This document shows, piece by piece, positions 35,276 to 45,700 of a stretch of DNA of 64,000 nucleotides (the stretch's first letter is position 1; each line of letters opens with the position of its first letter). Origin of the DNA: Sphingobacterium sp. ML3W. GTDB taxonomy: Bacteria > Bacteroidota > Bacteroidia > Sphingobacteriales > Sphingobacteriaceae. The notes under the pieces were generated by a model. The model saw only the letters and a list, made by a program, of their open reading frames with translations. It was not told the origin of the DNA and did no database searches. Location: positions 6,448,001-6,512,000 of the forward strand of contig NZ_CP107036.1 of the NCBI RefSeq assembly GCF_029542085.1. The letters are read 5' to 3'. The position numbers and the translations under genes were made by a program.

Positions 35276-36292
35276 ATGAAAATAATATATTATATAGGAT
35301 TGGTGCTGCTACTGGCAACTTTCCAAAGGTGTAAAAAAGACGAAACACAGGCTAAATTGAACGCGACAGATGCGGTGAAATCAGCGGCATTGACTTTGGA
35401 TAAAAATAGTCTGATCCTGTCCAAAAATAACGCAAACGATACGGTATTACATATTGCATTGATACAAGCCGATTTTGGCTATCAGGCAGCAGTGGCCAAT
35501 GTGCTACAGTTTGGTATCAAGGGGGACAATTTTAAAACAGTGAAGGAAGTCGTTATTCCCGGCGGACGTACTGCAATGGGTTTTACTGGTTATGAACTAA
35601 ATAGTTATTTGCTTGCTTTGGGCGTTCCGACAGGGGTGACATCGGACTTTGATGTCCGCGTAAAATCCAGCATCAACAGCAAAATCGCTGCGGTATATTC
35701 TGCGTTATCCGGGTTAAAAGCCAGTCCCTATGCATCGACAAGCTATTTATATGCTGTCGGAGCCTATCAGGGATGGGTTCCGGAGACAGCAGAATCGCTG
35801 ATCTCGCCGACAAGTAATGGGATCTATAGCGGGATTATCTTTTTCCCCCAAGCGAATTTAGAGTTTAAGCTTACATCTGAACGCAATTGGGCTAATTCTT
35901 ATGGTCAGACTGAGGCGGGGAAGATTGTATATAATGGCGGCGGAAATATTAAAGCACCACGTGCAGGAAATCTCGAGCTTGAAATCAATACCACTGCCAA
36001 TACCATTACATACAAAGATCACAGCTGGGGTGTAATAGGTAGTGCTACACCAAAAGGCTGGGAAGCGGATACCGACATGAAGTATGACAATGCGAATCAG
36101 GTCTGGAAACTAACCGTTAATCTCACCGCAGGTGCCCTTAAGTTTCGTAAAAATCACGATTGGGGAACCAATTTTGGCGGTGTAAATGGTAGTCTTATCG
36201 CCGGTGGTGCAGATATTATGGTGACTACCGCTGGCAGCTATGCTATTGTCTTCGACCTTAATACAAATACTTATACATTGACCAAGAAATAA
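35276..36292 (+). CDS. SusE/SusF-like starch-binding surface lipoprotein
   Basis: A 338-residue protein with an N-terminal SusE-type Ig domain (about 35-130, SAALTLDKNSLILSKNNAND). Two tandem starch-binding-like beta-sandwich domains follow, at about 155-245 (YLYAVGAYQGWVPETAESLI) and 250-338 (GSATPKGWEADTDMKYD). The pattern G-A-x-Q/P-x-G-W is typical of SusE/SusF binding modules. The likely lipidated Cys sits in a weak lipobox, TFQRC, but the following KKDE matches a surface-export signal of Bacteroidota lipoproteins. It would hold alpha-glucan at the cell surface. It lies 111 bp after SusD 3 and 9 bp before the GH13 gene. Confidence 0.85.
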   Translation: MKIIYYIGLVLLLATFQRCKKDETQAKLNATDAVKSAALTLDKNSLILSKNNANDTVLHIALIQADFGYQAAVANVLQFGIKGDNFKTVKEVVIPGGRTAMGFTGYELNSYLLALGVPTGVTSDFDVRVKSSINSKIAAVYSALSGLKASPYASTSYLYAVGAYQGWVPETAESLISPTSNGIYSGIIFFPQANLEFKLTSERNWANSYGQTEAGKIVYNGGGNIKAPRAGNLELEINTTANTITYKDHSWGVIGSATPKGWEADTDMKYDNANQVWKLTVNLTAGALKFRKNHDWGTNFGGVNGSLIAGGADIMVTTAGSYAIVFDLNTNTYTLTKK

Positions 36293-36301
36293 ATTGTGCA
36301 T

Positions 36302-38161
36302 ATGCTGAAAAGAAATATAAGATTTACCACAGTATTTGTGGCACTAACTAGCCTCGGATGGAGCCCCCTGATGGGGCAATCCATCCAACGTGTGGAACCG
36401 CTGAACTGGTGGACAGGGATGGAGGTGCCTACAGTACAGTTGGTTGTCTATGGACCCCACATAGGCAAGAGCGACGTTCAGGTGGATGACAGGGGAATAG
36501 AATTGCTCAAAGTAAATCGGGTAGAGAATCCCAATTACCTTTTTCTGGATGTTAAGGTAAAAGCGGCTGCTCAACCCGGTTGGTCTACGTTTACTTTTAG
36601 CCTGGGGAAGAAAAAGTTGACCTATCGATACGAGCTCAAGCAAAGGGATCAGCGTATCAAAGCACAGGGAGTGACCAGTAAGGACTTGATTTATCTGATC
36701 ATGCCAGACCGTTTTGCAAATGGCAATAAGACAAATGATCAAGTAAAAGGCATGTTGGACATGAGCCTGAATCGGGATTCAATGTATCTGCGTCATGGTG
36801 GCGATCTGGAAGGTGTAATAGGTAAATTGGATTACTTACAGGATCTTGGTGTGACCTCCGTCTGGTTGACACCGGTATTGACTAATGATATGCCTTTGGC
36901 CTCGTATCATGGTTATGCAAATACAGAGACTTATCATATAGATCCACGTTTTGGAAGCAATGATACCTATGTGCAGCTGGGAGAGCAATTACATAAACGT
37001 CGGATGAAACTGATCTTTGATGTAGTGCCCAATCATATCGGCAGCTATCATTGGACCGTGAAGGACAAGCCGATGGCGGATTGGCTCAATGAGTGGCCGA
37101 ACTATACTCAGACTACTTACAAGGATCAGACTGTTTTTGATCCCTACGCGTCGGCAGATGACAAAAAGAAGATGGTTAAAGGTTGGTTTGTGCCAACTAT
37201 GCCAGATATGAATCAGCAAAATACGTATGTACAGAACTATCTGACCCAAAGTCATATCTGGTGGATCGAAACAGCGGCCATTGATGGGTTTCGCATTGAT
37301 ACTTATCCTTACAATGACTTGGATTTTATGGCAAAATGGACCGATCGTATTCAAAAGGAGTATCCCAACTTTACCTTTTTTGGAGAAACTTGGGTACATG
37401 GTGTCGCGAACCAAGCCTATTTTCTAGGCGGGAAGCGTGTGGGACAGGATGTCGACTCGAAGCTGATGGGGGTGACGGATTTTCAACTGAATTATGCAAT
37501 TGGGGATGCGCTTAATCAAAAAACCGAATGGACAGCGGGAGCAAATAAGCTTTATAGCACTTTGGCATCTGACTACCAGTACCCGCAGGCAGATCGAAAT
37601 GTTCTTTTTTTGGATAACCATGATAAAGACCGTTTTTTCTCGGTCATAGGGGAAAATATACAAAAATATAAATCGGCTATGGCTTGGCTTCTGACAACAA
37701 GAGGGATTCCGCAGCTGTATTATGGTGCCGAGATCCTCATGAAAAACTTTTCCAATCCCGATGGCCTGTTACGAGAAGATTTTCAAGGTGGCTTTGCTGG
37801 CGACAAGGTCGATAAGTTTAAAGTCGGGGGACGGACAGCAGCAGAGCAGGATATGTGGAATTTTGTGCGCAGTCTGGCCAATTACCGTCAAAAAAATACC
37901 GTGTTGCAAACGGGGAAAACCATGCAATATGTACCTGAAGATGGAGTTTATGTGTATTTCCGTTACAATGATCAGCAAATTGTGATGGTTGTCATGAATT
38001 GCAACGATCAGGAAAAAGAGGTCAAATTGGACCGATTTACTGAAAGAAATACGGGAACGAAAGCTTATGTTGACGTTATTACACAACAAAAAATTACACC
38101 CGTTAATCAAAAAATCAAGCTGAGGGCTTACGAGACCAAAGTACTTGACCTAACATTTTAA
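36302..38161 (+). CDS. GH13 alpha-amylase family enzyme, neopullulanase/cyclomaltodextrinase (SusA-like)
   Basis: A 619-residue secreted enzyme. The ATG at 36302 is preferred to an in-frame GTG at 36296. Signal peptide ends near SPLMGQ. Residues about 25-115 form the N-terminal cyclomaltodextrinase-type beta-domain. GH13 motifs follow: IYLIMPDRFANGN, DVVPNHIG, GFRIDTYPY with nucleophile D333, FFGETWVHG with acid E362, and FLDNHDKDRF with D441. The C-terminal beta-domain closes it. The domain order matches SusA-like periplasmic enzymes that cut imported maltodextrins or cyclodextrins. There is no lipobox, so periplasmic location is favoured over surface. Confidence 0.92.
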   Translation: MLKRNIRFTTVFVALTSLGWSPLMGQSIQRVEPLNWWTGMEVPTVQLVVYGPHIGKSDVQVDDRGIELLKVNRVENPNYLFLDVKVKAAAQPGWSTFTFSLGKKKLTYRYELKQRDQRIKAQGVTSKDLIYLIMPDRFANGNKTNDQVKGMLDMSLNRDSMYLRHGGDLEGVIGKLDYLQDLGVTSVWLTPVLTNDMPLASYHGYANTETYHIDPRFGSNDTYVQLGEQLHKRRMKLIFDVVPNHIGSYHWTVKDKPMADWLNEWPNYTQTTYKDQTVFDPYASADDKKKMVKGWFVPTMPDMNQQNTYVQNYLTQSHIWWIETAAIDGFRIDTYPYNDLDFMAKWTDRIQKEYPNFTFFGETWVHGVANQAYFLGGKRVGQDVDSKLMGVTDFQLNYAIGDALNQKTEWTAGANKLYSTLASDYQYPQADRNVLFLDNHDKDRFFSVIGENIQKYKSAMAWLLTTRGIPQLYYGAEILMKNFSNPDGLLREDFQGGFAGDKVDKFKVGGRTAAEQDMWNFVRSLANYRQKNTVLQTGKTMQYVPEDGVYVYFRYNDQQIVMVVMNCNDQEKEVKLDRFTERNTGTKAYVDVITQQKITPVNQKIKLRAYETKVLDLTF

Positions 38162-38194
38162 TACAACTTAAGATTTTAAAAGTTCTTTTTTTCA

Positions 38195-38842
38195 ATGATT
38201 AATTATAATACTGTAAAGGCCGTAATATTTGATTTGGATGGTGTGTTGGTAGATACGGCAGTCTATCATTTTCAGGCATGGCATAGATTGGCAACGAGCT
38301 TGGGCTATACTTTTTCGCATGCGGAGAATGAACAGCTGAAAGGTGTGAGCAGAGTAGAATCGCTGGAGCTTATTTTGAAATGGGCCGGATTGGAAAAATC
38401 CGGACAGGAAAAAGAGCAGCTGCTGGTTCAGAAGAACCAATGGTATCTGAGCCTGATCGAACAGCTCAATCCAGGGCAGCTGCTTCCCGGTAGCCTCGAT
38501 CTGCTCAATAAGCTTCGCGAAAAGAATATTTTGATTGGGTTGGGATCGGCCAGCAAAAATGCGTTGAACATACTTCAGAAAACCGGAATTGTGGATTATT
38601 TCGATGCTTTGATCGACGGAAATGCTGTTCAGGCATCTAAGCCAGATCCTGAGGTTTTCCTGAAAGGGGCAGAGGCTTTGGCGGTAGCACCTCAATCTTG
38701 TCTGGTGCTCGAAGATGCTCAGGCCGGCATCGATGCTGCTAAGGCTGCTAGTATGCAGGTTATCGGTGTTGGAAAAGCCGATAACTTAAAGGGAGCGGAT
38801 GGCATAGTAGCCGACCTAAGGGCGCTAGTAGACAAATTTTAA
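38195..38842 (+). CDS. pgmB: Beta-phosphoglucomutase (HAD superfamily)
   Basis: A 215-residue cytoplasmic enzyme converting beta-glucose-1-phosphate to glucose-6-phosphate. HAD motif 1 is VIFDLDGVLVDTAVYHFQAW, with nucleophile D13 and acid/base D15; the VDTA-H-AW cap start is specific to beta-phosphoglucomutases. GLGSASKN is motif 2, and SKPDPEVFL with VLEDAQAGIDAAKAA form motifs 3 and 4. It lies 20 bp before the maltose phosphorylase gene, whose product beta-glucose-1-phosphate is its substrate. The pairing makes both assignments firm. Confidence 0.95.
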   Translation: MINYNTVKAVIFDLDGVLVDTAVYHFQAWHRLATSLGYTFSHAENEQLKGVSRVESLELILKWAGLEKSGQEKEQLLVQKNQWYLSLIEQLNPGQLLPGSLDLLNKLREKNILIGLGSASKNALNILQKTGIVDYFDALIDGNAVQASKPDPEVFLKGAEALAVAPQSCLVLEDAQAGIDAAKAASMQVIGVGKADNLKGADGIVADLRALVDKF

Positions 38843-38862
38843 ATTATAGTAGCAATTAACGT

Positions 38863-41172
38863 ATGAAAACATATATCAAGCATGATCCTTGGCAAATTAT
38901 AGAAGATGAGTTTAGACCGGATCATAATGAATTTTCGGAAAGTATCTTTTCTATCGGCAATGGCCGTATGGGGCAACGGTCCAATTTTGAAGAACAGTTT
39001 AGTGGACAGACTTTACAGGGCTCTTATCTTGCAGGCATTTACTATCCGGATAAAACCCGTGTAGGCTGGTGGAAAAATGGTTATCCTGAATATTTTGCTA
39101 AAGTCATCAACTCTTTCAACTGGATCGGACTGACGATATCGGTCAACGGCCAGCCATTAGATCTGGCGAAAGTTAAGGTGAATTCATTTGAACGCCGGTT
39201 GGATATGAAACGGGGTATTTTGCACCGCAGTTTTGTTGCTGTGATGCCTGATGGAGCGGAGGTAAAGGTGGAGGCCAGTCGCATGTATCATCTTTTTGCA
39301 CCCGAAACAGCTTCTTTGCAATATAACCTACAAGCGCTGTCGACCGCTATGGAATTGCAGGTGATTTCTTTTCTGGATGCCGATGTCGCGAATAGAGATA
39401 GTAATTACGACGAAAAATTCTGGGAACCATTGGCTCAGGGACAGCAGGGTACAAGTGTATTTATGTCTGCACAGACCAAAAAGACCGGATTTGTAGCCTG
39501 TGCTGCATTGGAAACCTATGTCGTAGGGCCAGAAAGCCAGATTAAGGCGGAGAGCCTCATTTCAACGACTGGTTATATGGCTGAGAAATATATCACGAGT
39601 CTAGTCCAGTCACAGGTACTTTGTATCGAGAAAAGAGTGGCAATTGTCACCTCTGAAAACCATGCTGTCGACCAGTTAAAGGAAGGGGCTACGACTTGTT
39701 TAGCTCAATTAGGGGAAGATAGTTTTGCGCAGCTTAAGGCAAAACAGGCTGCCGCATGGCAGGTAATTTGGGCAGAAAGCGATATTGAGATTTTTGGTGA
39801 TGTTGCCGCCCAACAGGCCATTCGTTACAATATTTTCCAGCTGAATCAAACCTATACCGGTGCAGATGCACGGCTTAATATCGGCCCAAAAGGTTTTACG
39901 GGCGAGAAATACGGCGGTGTTACCTACTGGGATACCGAAGCGTATTGTATCCCATTTTATTTGGCTACGCAATCACCGGAGATTGCTCGTAATTTATTGT
40001 TGTACCGCTACCAGCAGCTGGATAAGGCCATCGAAAATGCCGAAAAGCTAGGCTTTAATAAGGGAGCAGCACTCTTTCCCATGGTAACTATCAATGGTGA
40101 GGAATGCCACAACGAATGGGAAATAACTTTTGAGGAAATACATCGCAATGGAGCGATCGCATTTGCGATCTACAATTACGTACGCTACACCGGAGATGCG
40201 GATTATATCTGGTCTCATGGTTTGGATGTATTGATTGCGATCAGTAGATTTTGGGCACAACGGGTCAATTGGAGTTCGGAAAAAAAACAATATGTCATGC
40301 TGGGTGTCACCGGACCGAATGAATACGAAAATAATGTCAATAACAACTGGTATACCAATAGAATTGCTTCCTGGTGTTTGGAATATACACTAAACTGTTT
40401 ACAACAATGTAGAACAGCGGCTCCGGAGATTTATGCAACAGTGGTGGAAAGATTGGATATAACGCAAGATGAAAGGGCAGGTTGGCGGCATATCATCGAC
40501 AAACTGTATTATCCTTATGATGAAAAAAGAGCGATTTATTTGCAACAGGACGGTTTTTTGGATAAAGAACTGATTGCGGTAGCGGACTTGGATCCTTCAC
40601 AGCGTCCCATCAATCAAAAATGGAGCTGGGATCGTATCTTGCGGTCCTGTTATATCAAGCAGGCAGATGTGCTACAGGGCTTTTATTTTCTGGAGGAGCA
40701 CTTTGACGATGATACGCTGCGACGCCATTTTGAATTTTATGAACCACTTACTGTGCATGAGAGTTCGCTTTCTCCTTGTGTACATGCAATATTGGCGGCC
40801 AAACTTGATAAAGCCGACAAAGCCTATGAGTTCTATTTGCGAACCTCACGTCTGGATCTGGATGATTATAATAATGATACAGAGGATGGATTGCATATTA
40901 CCTCAATGGCCGGTACATGGATGACAATTGTTGAAGGATTTGCAGGTATGCGTATAAAAGATGGACAGCTGTATTTAAATCCAATGCTGCCCTCTGAATG
41001 GAAAGGATATAAGTTTCGTGTACTGTTTCGTGGGGCAAGCCTGTTGATCACGGTTTCCAACGAGTCTTACCTGATCGAAAACCAAAGCGATTTAACAGTC
41101 AATATTTTGACAGCAGTGGATGCATTTACTTTGGCTGCAAATAGTACGAGAGAGGTACTGCAGGTCAAGTAA
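38863..41172 (+). CDS. GH65 maltose phosphorylase
   Basis: A 769-residue cytoplasmic enzyme without a signal peptide. It splits maltose with phosphate to glucose and beta-glucose-1-phosphate. The catalytic acid E487 lies in VTGPNEYENNVNNNWYTN, the same motif as in lactobacillus maltose phosphorylase. GGVTYWDTEAYCIPFYL and NEWEITFEEIHRNGAIAF are further GH65 hallmarks, and HHEAS-like VHESSLSPCVHA marks the phosphate site. Length matches the family. Kojibiose or trehalose phosphorylase specificity is the alternative, but GH13, SusE and pgmB in the same operon favour maltose. Confidence 0.93.
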   Translation: MKTYIKHDPWQIIEDEFRPDHNEFSESIFSIGNGRMGQRSNFEEQFSGQTLQGSYLAGIYYPDKTRVGWWKNGYPEYFAKVINSFNWIGLTISVNGQPLDLAKVKVNSFERRLDMKRGILHRSFVAVMPDGAEVKVEASRMYHLFAPETASLQYNLQALSTAMELQVISFLDADVANRDSNYDEKFWEPLAQGQQGTSVFMSAQTKKTGFVACAALETYVVGPESQIKAESLISTTGYMAEKYITSLVQSQVLCIEKRVAIVTSENHAVDQLKEGATTCLAQLGEDSFAQLKAKQAAAWQVIWAESDIEIFGDVAAQQAIRYNIFQLNQTYTGADARLNIGPKGFTGEKYGGVTYWDTEAYCIPFYLATQSPEIARNLLLYRYQQLDKAIENAEKLGFNKGAALFPMVTINGEECHNEWEITFEEIHRNGAIAFAIYNYVRYTGDADYIWSHGLDVLIAISRFWAQRVNWSSEKKQYVMLGVTGPNEYENNVNNNWYTNRIASWCLEYTLNCLQQCRTAAPEIYATVVERLDITQDERAGWRHIIDKLYYPYDEKRAIYLQQDGFLDKELIAVADLDPSQRPINQKWSWDRILRSCYIKQADVLQGFYFLEEHFDDDTLRRHFEFYEPLTVHESSLSPCVHAILAAKLDKADKAYEFYLRTSRLDLDDYNNDTEDGLHITSMAGTWMTIVEGFAGMRIKDGQLYLNPMLPSEWKGYKFRVLFRGASLLITVSNESYLIENQSDLTVNILTAVDAFTLAANSTREVLQVK

Positions 41173-41185
41173 TGCAGTTTTTTTA

Positions 41186-41221
41186 GCTTGGCAAAGATGA
41201 CACTCGCGCTTGGCTAAGATG
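41186..41221. repeat. Two-copy direct repeat between maltose phosphorylase and MFS genes
   Basis: GCTTGGCAAAGATG (41186-41199) and GCTTGGCTAAGATG (41208-41221) match at 13 of 14 positions, with a 22 bp period (about two helical turns). The 102 bp gap is one of the longest within the operon. Confidence 0.45.
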
Positions 41222-41274
41222 GAACTGAAAATGGTAATTAAATTGTATTTTGTTTTAAATTTTGATAGCCTACT

Positions 41275-42600
41275 ATGGGGAATAAACCTGAACTAAGTAT
41301 AAGCCAGGTCATTAACATGAGTTTTGGGTTTTTAGGTATACAGATGGGCTTTGCCTTACAGAATGGCAATGCCTCACGTATTTTGCAATCCTTTGGCGCT
41401 GATGTGGAACATCTATCGTTATTTTGGTTAGCGGCGCCGATCACCGGCATGATTGTTCAGCCGATCATTGGTCACTATAGCGATCGTACATGGACAGCGC
41501 TTGGACGCCGTCGACCTTATATTTTGGTGGGAGCGTTGCTGACAACATTGACACTTTTTCTGATGCCGAATGCAGCGATGTTTACGCTGTTGTTACCACC
41601 GCTATGGATTGGAGCTGGCTTACTGATGTTTATGGATGCGTCGATTAATGTGACGATGGAGCCTTTTCGGGCTTTAATTGGAGACAACTTGCCCAGTAGT
41701 CAACGTAGTCTTGGCTTTTCTATACAAACCTTCCTTATCGGCGTGGGGGCAGTAGTTGGTTCGCTAATGCCTTATGTTTTTACCAAGTACTTCGGCTTTT
41801 CTGGAACAACAGCGGCTGGTCCTATACCTGAAAATGTGATTTATTCTTTCTATGCCGGTGGACTTGTGCTCTTGTGTACGGTGTTGTGGTCTGTTCTAAA
41901 AACAAAAGAATATAGCCCCAAAGAACTACAGTCTTTCACTGAAAATATTGATCAGGTTCAAGAAAACAGTACGGCTTTTGGGCTACGGACAATTTTGCGG
42001 GACATCAAAGCAATGCCGCAGGTTATGAAGAAATTGGGTTGGGTTCAGTTTTTTTCCTGGTTTGCGTTATTCATGATGTGGGTATACAGCACGCCAGCTA
42101 TCGCTGAATCAGTATTCTATTTAAAAGAAGGGGATCGTACGGATCTCTATATGGAAGCCGCTAATTGGGTGGGTGTACTGTTTGGGATTTATAATGGGGT
42201 TTCTGCAATTTATGCCTTATTTATTCCGAAGATCGCCAGGCGCTATGGACGCAGCAGAACACATGCTTTTGGTCTTATGGTCGGTGGACTTTCATTGATA
42301 TCACTTTTTCTGATCAAGGATGCCAATATGCTCATTTTGCCTATGATTGGGATTGGAATTGCTTGGGGAAGTATTTTGGCGATGCCCTATGCCATTTTAA
42401 GCGACCATTTGCCGGCATCCAAAATGGGCGTGTATATGGGGCTTTTTAATTTTTTTATAACTTTACCACAGATCGTATGTGGTTTTTTTGGTGGTATGAT
42501 TATAAAATATTTCTTTCAGAGCCAGTCGATTTATGGCTTGTTACTTGCTGGGGTATTTATGTTTTTAGCTGCTTTTTTTGTTCCAAAAAGTAAGCAGTAA
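41275..42600 (+). CDS. SLC45-like MFS maltose transporter
   Basis: A 441-residue, 12-helix inner membrane permease. The N-terminal LSISQVINMSFGFLGIQMGF, QPIIGHYSDRTWTALGRRRP after helix 2 and the internal IARRYGRSRTHAFGLMVGG place it in the SLC45/plant-sucrose-transporter-like MFS branch found in Bacteroidota maltose loci. It is the last gene of the maltodextrin operon and would deliver intact maltose or short maltodextrins to the cytoplasmic phosphorylase. Sucrose or another disaccharide is possible for the family. Confidence 0.85.
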   Translation: MGNKPELSISQVINMSFGFLGIQMGFALQNGNASRILQSFGADVEHLSLFWLAAPITGMIVQPIIGHYSDRTWTALGRRRPYILVGALLTTLTLFLMPNAAMFTLLLPPLWIGAGLLMFMDASINVTMEPFRALIGDNLPSSQRSLGFSIQTFLIGVGAVVGSLMPYVFTKYFGFSGTTAAGPIPENVIYSFYAGGLVLLCTVLWSVLKTKEYSPKELQSFTENIDQVQENSTAFGLRTILRDIKAMPQVMKKLGWVQFFSWFALFMMWVYSTPAIAESVFYLKEGDRTDLYMEAANWVGVLFGIYNGVSAIYALFIPKIARRYGRSRTHAFGLMVGGLSLISLFLIKDANMLILPMIGIGIAWGSILAMPYAILSDHLPASKMGVYMGLFNFFITLPQIVCGFFGGMIIKYFFQSQSIYGLLLAGVFMFLAAFFVPKSKQ

Positions 42601-42613
42601 ATAAAGATGAAGG

Positions 42614-42650
42614 ATAGAAACGTTCGCAACCAAGAACGTTTCTATTTTTT
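42614..42650. terminator. Terminator shared by convergent operons
   Basis: ATAGAAACGTTC (42614-42625) and GAACGTTTCTAT (42634-42645) form a perfect 12 bp stem with an 8 nt loop and a T tract. It ends the maltodextrin operon and faces the end of the convergent sensor gene. Confidence 0.88.
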
Positions 42651-42717
42651 GTTTACCCTCACTTGGTTTTCAATTTTCTTATAAAAATAAGTACTGCGGG
42701 TAAAAATGTAGTTCCTT

Positions 42718-45700
42718 TTATTGTTTACTGTGTTCGACTATATACGTACTAGGTGGCATCCCATAATGTTTATGAAAATCTCTGGAAAAATTTGACTGTA
42801 CGGTGTAGCCTACCATCGTGGAGATCTGTGTAATATTATATTCTTTCTGGGTAAGCAGTTCGGCTGCCTTCTTTAAACGTGATATGTTGATTAGTTCATT
42901 AGGTGTCAGGTCCGAGAGCCCTTTGATTTTGCGATATAAAGTCGGACGACTCATATTCATTAACTTGGCAAGTTCTTCGACATTTAGATCGATATCTGAG
43001 ATATTGTCATAAATTATGGTATTGAGCAAACTTATAAAGTCTTTATCTGGCGCGGAAACATTAATTTCGGCTAAATGTGTACTTGGAGAATTGGTAAAAT
43101 AATTTTTAATTATTTTTCGATTGTTTAAAATGTTACGTAGCTGTACCATTAAAAATTCCATGGAAAAAGGCTTTTCAATATAAGCATCTGCCCCGATCTT
43201 CAGCCCTTGAATTTTAGCATCCAGTGCGTTTTTTGCCGTCAGGAATATCACTGGAATATGGCTGTAGAGAATATCTGTCTTAATGCGCTTACATAATGCA
43301 ATGCCATCCATTATAGGCATCATGATATCTGTCAGAACAAGCTGTACATTGTCGCGGTCCAATATCTCAAGAGCTTCAGCTCCATTGTTAGCTCTTAGAA
43401 TGGTATAGTTTATTTTGAGTTCCTTGTTGAGATAGGCAAGTATTTCCTTATTGTCTTCGACGATAAGAATCACCGGTTTTTCAGTAGTTTCCTCCTCCTT
43501 GGCATACATTCCGCGTTCTTCAGTCTTGTAATTCTCTTCGAGAAAAGGTTTGATATCGAGCGACTGCTCCTGGAAGATAGGAAGTGAAAGCAGAAAAATA
43601 TTTCTTTGTTCTTCGGTATAAACTAGCGATAAGGAACCCTGATGAAGCTCCACAAGTGAGCGGGAGAGTGGAAGACCAATGCCAGTACCAGTATCTTTAT
43701 CAGATTCATTCAGGCGATAAAATGGTTCAAATATCTTTTCTCTTTTGTCAAAAGGGATGATTTCGCCATCGTTTCGAAATTCTATATTAAACATGATATC
43801 ATCACTGTTGAATGGAAGCAGCTTGATATGAACATGATTGTCGGCGTATTTTATGCCATTATGAATTAAATTTGTGAGAATTTTGCGCAGAGCCTCTTCA
43901 TCTACAAAGGCTGTTAGTGTAATACGGGGCAAAGAAAGATCATAATGCAGCAGTTTTTCTTTTGCCAGGGAGTTCAAATCATTGAATACATCGGACAACA
44001 AACTGTTAATATCCGTTTTAGTGAAAATAAGGCTCATATTATTTGTTTCTGCTTTTCTGAAATCTAAAAGTTGATTGGTGAGACGGATAAGTCTACTTGT
44101 ATTTTTCTCCATGAGAGCAAGATCGCTTGCTGTTTCGCTATCCGTGAATTGTCGTGTGCGGATTATTTTCTCGAGTGGCATTTTTATCAAAGTCAGTGGC
44201 GTACGGATCTCATGGGCGAGGTTGGTGAAAAATTCAAGCTTAAGATTATATACTTCTTGTTCTTTTTTGCGTTCATAGTTATCCATTTTCTGGGCATTAT
44301 TTGCCTTAATAAGCAGGAAGTAATATCTTAAAATCAATAAAACAATCGTGCTAACAGCGAAGAAATAAGCAAAGTATGCCCATGAAGACAACCACCAGGG
44401 AGGCGATACCACAATACGTAGTTCTTTTTCAGTTGGATTCCATATTCCATTATTGTTAGCTCCTTTAAATCTAAAGGTATAGGTTCCAGGAGGAAGTTTA
44501 TTGTAATATATTTTTTGGTTGCCTGTAATATCCGTCCAGCCCTTATCATAACCCTCCATGATATAACGATAGGCATTGCTTTTTGGGGAAACAAAGCTCA
44601 AGGCTGCGATATTAAAACTGATATTGGAACTGTTATAGGACAGTTGAATCTCTTTTGATAGCGAGATGGATTGTTTCAGTATGCCATTTTCACGAACTGG
44701 TATGCTCTCGTTGTTGATCTGAATGTCGCTAATGAAAATAGGCGGAATAAAGCTATTCTTAATGGATTTTGTCGGGTTAAAGCTTACCATTCCCTTTATG
44801 GTTCCAAAATATAATGTACCATCCTTATCTTTAAATGCTGAATTATAATTAAACTGATCCGCGGGAAGCCCGTCTCTCGATGTATAGATGACCATATGGG
44901 GGAGATTTCCGTCCAGTCTGACCAGTCCACCACCTGTTGATATCCATATACTGTTATTATCGTCTTCCAATACTTTAAATACTTGATTGGAAGGTAAACC
45001 CGATTCGGTCAGATAGTTGGTGAAATGTCCATCACGACGGTATTTTGAGAGACCGCTTTCCGTACAAAACCACAGATTTTTTTTACTGTCTTCAAATAAG
45101 CCATTGACGTAATTATTGACGAGTGTATTCCGTTTACCTTGTTCAGAGCTTAAATGTTGTATCTCGCCCGTGCCACGATTATACTGGTAGACTCCACTGC
45201 CATAAGTGTTGACCCAAAGTATGCCATATTCATCTTCGTAAATTCCTTGTATCCAGGCTTTAATGGGGAGGACGTCAAAACTGTCACTGTGTTTATTGTA
45301 GCCATATAATGCGCGGTCTGTCCCTACAAACATGCTGTTGTCTCTGGACTTAAAGATGCAAACGGCGAAGCTGCTTTGTAGCGGGCCGCTACCGATGCGG
45401 TCATAGTGCTTTTTTAATTTTCCGGTCTTTACGTTGAGTATATCCAGTCCATGTGTTGTGGAGCCTACCCAGAGTTCATCGCCTATTGTTGCCAAACCAT
45501 GGACATTGTTATGTGCAATACTTCCCTTTTTTCCATTGGCAACAAAATGCTGAATCTGTTGTGTTTGCCCATCTATTTTATTTAGACCACCATCTTCTGT
45601 GCCTATCCAGAAATTTCCATAGCTATCTTTTTTTATATCATGTACGATATTCCCTGATAAAGCAGATTTTCCAAATCCATATAAGTACTTTTTGAAATTG

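Noticed and set aside
38192..38695. 167-codon frame on the minus strand
   Set aside because: Mirrors the beta-phosphoglucomutase gene. The plus-strand protein has all HAD motifs.
42614..42645. GAACGTTTC/GAAACGTTC arms considered as a third LacI operator
   Set aside because: The arms lack the GGGAAC core, have an 8 nt loop, and are followed by a T tract at an operon end, so a terminator explains them better.
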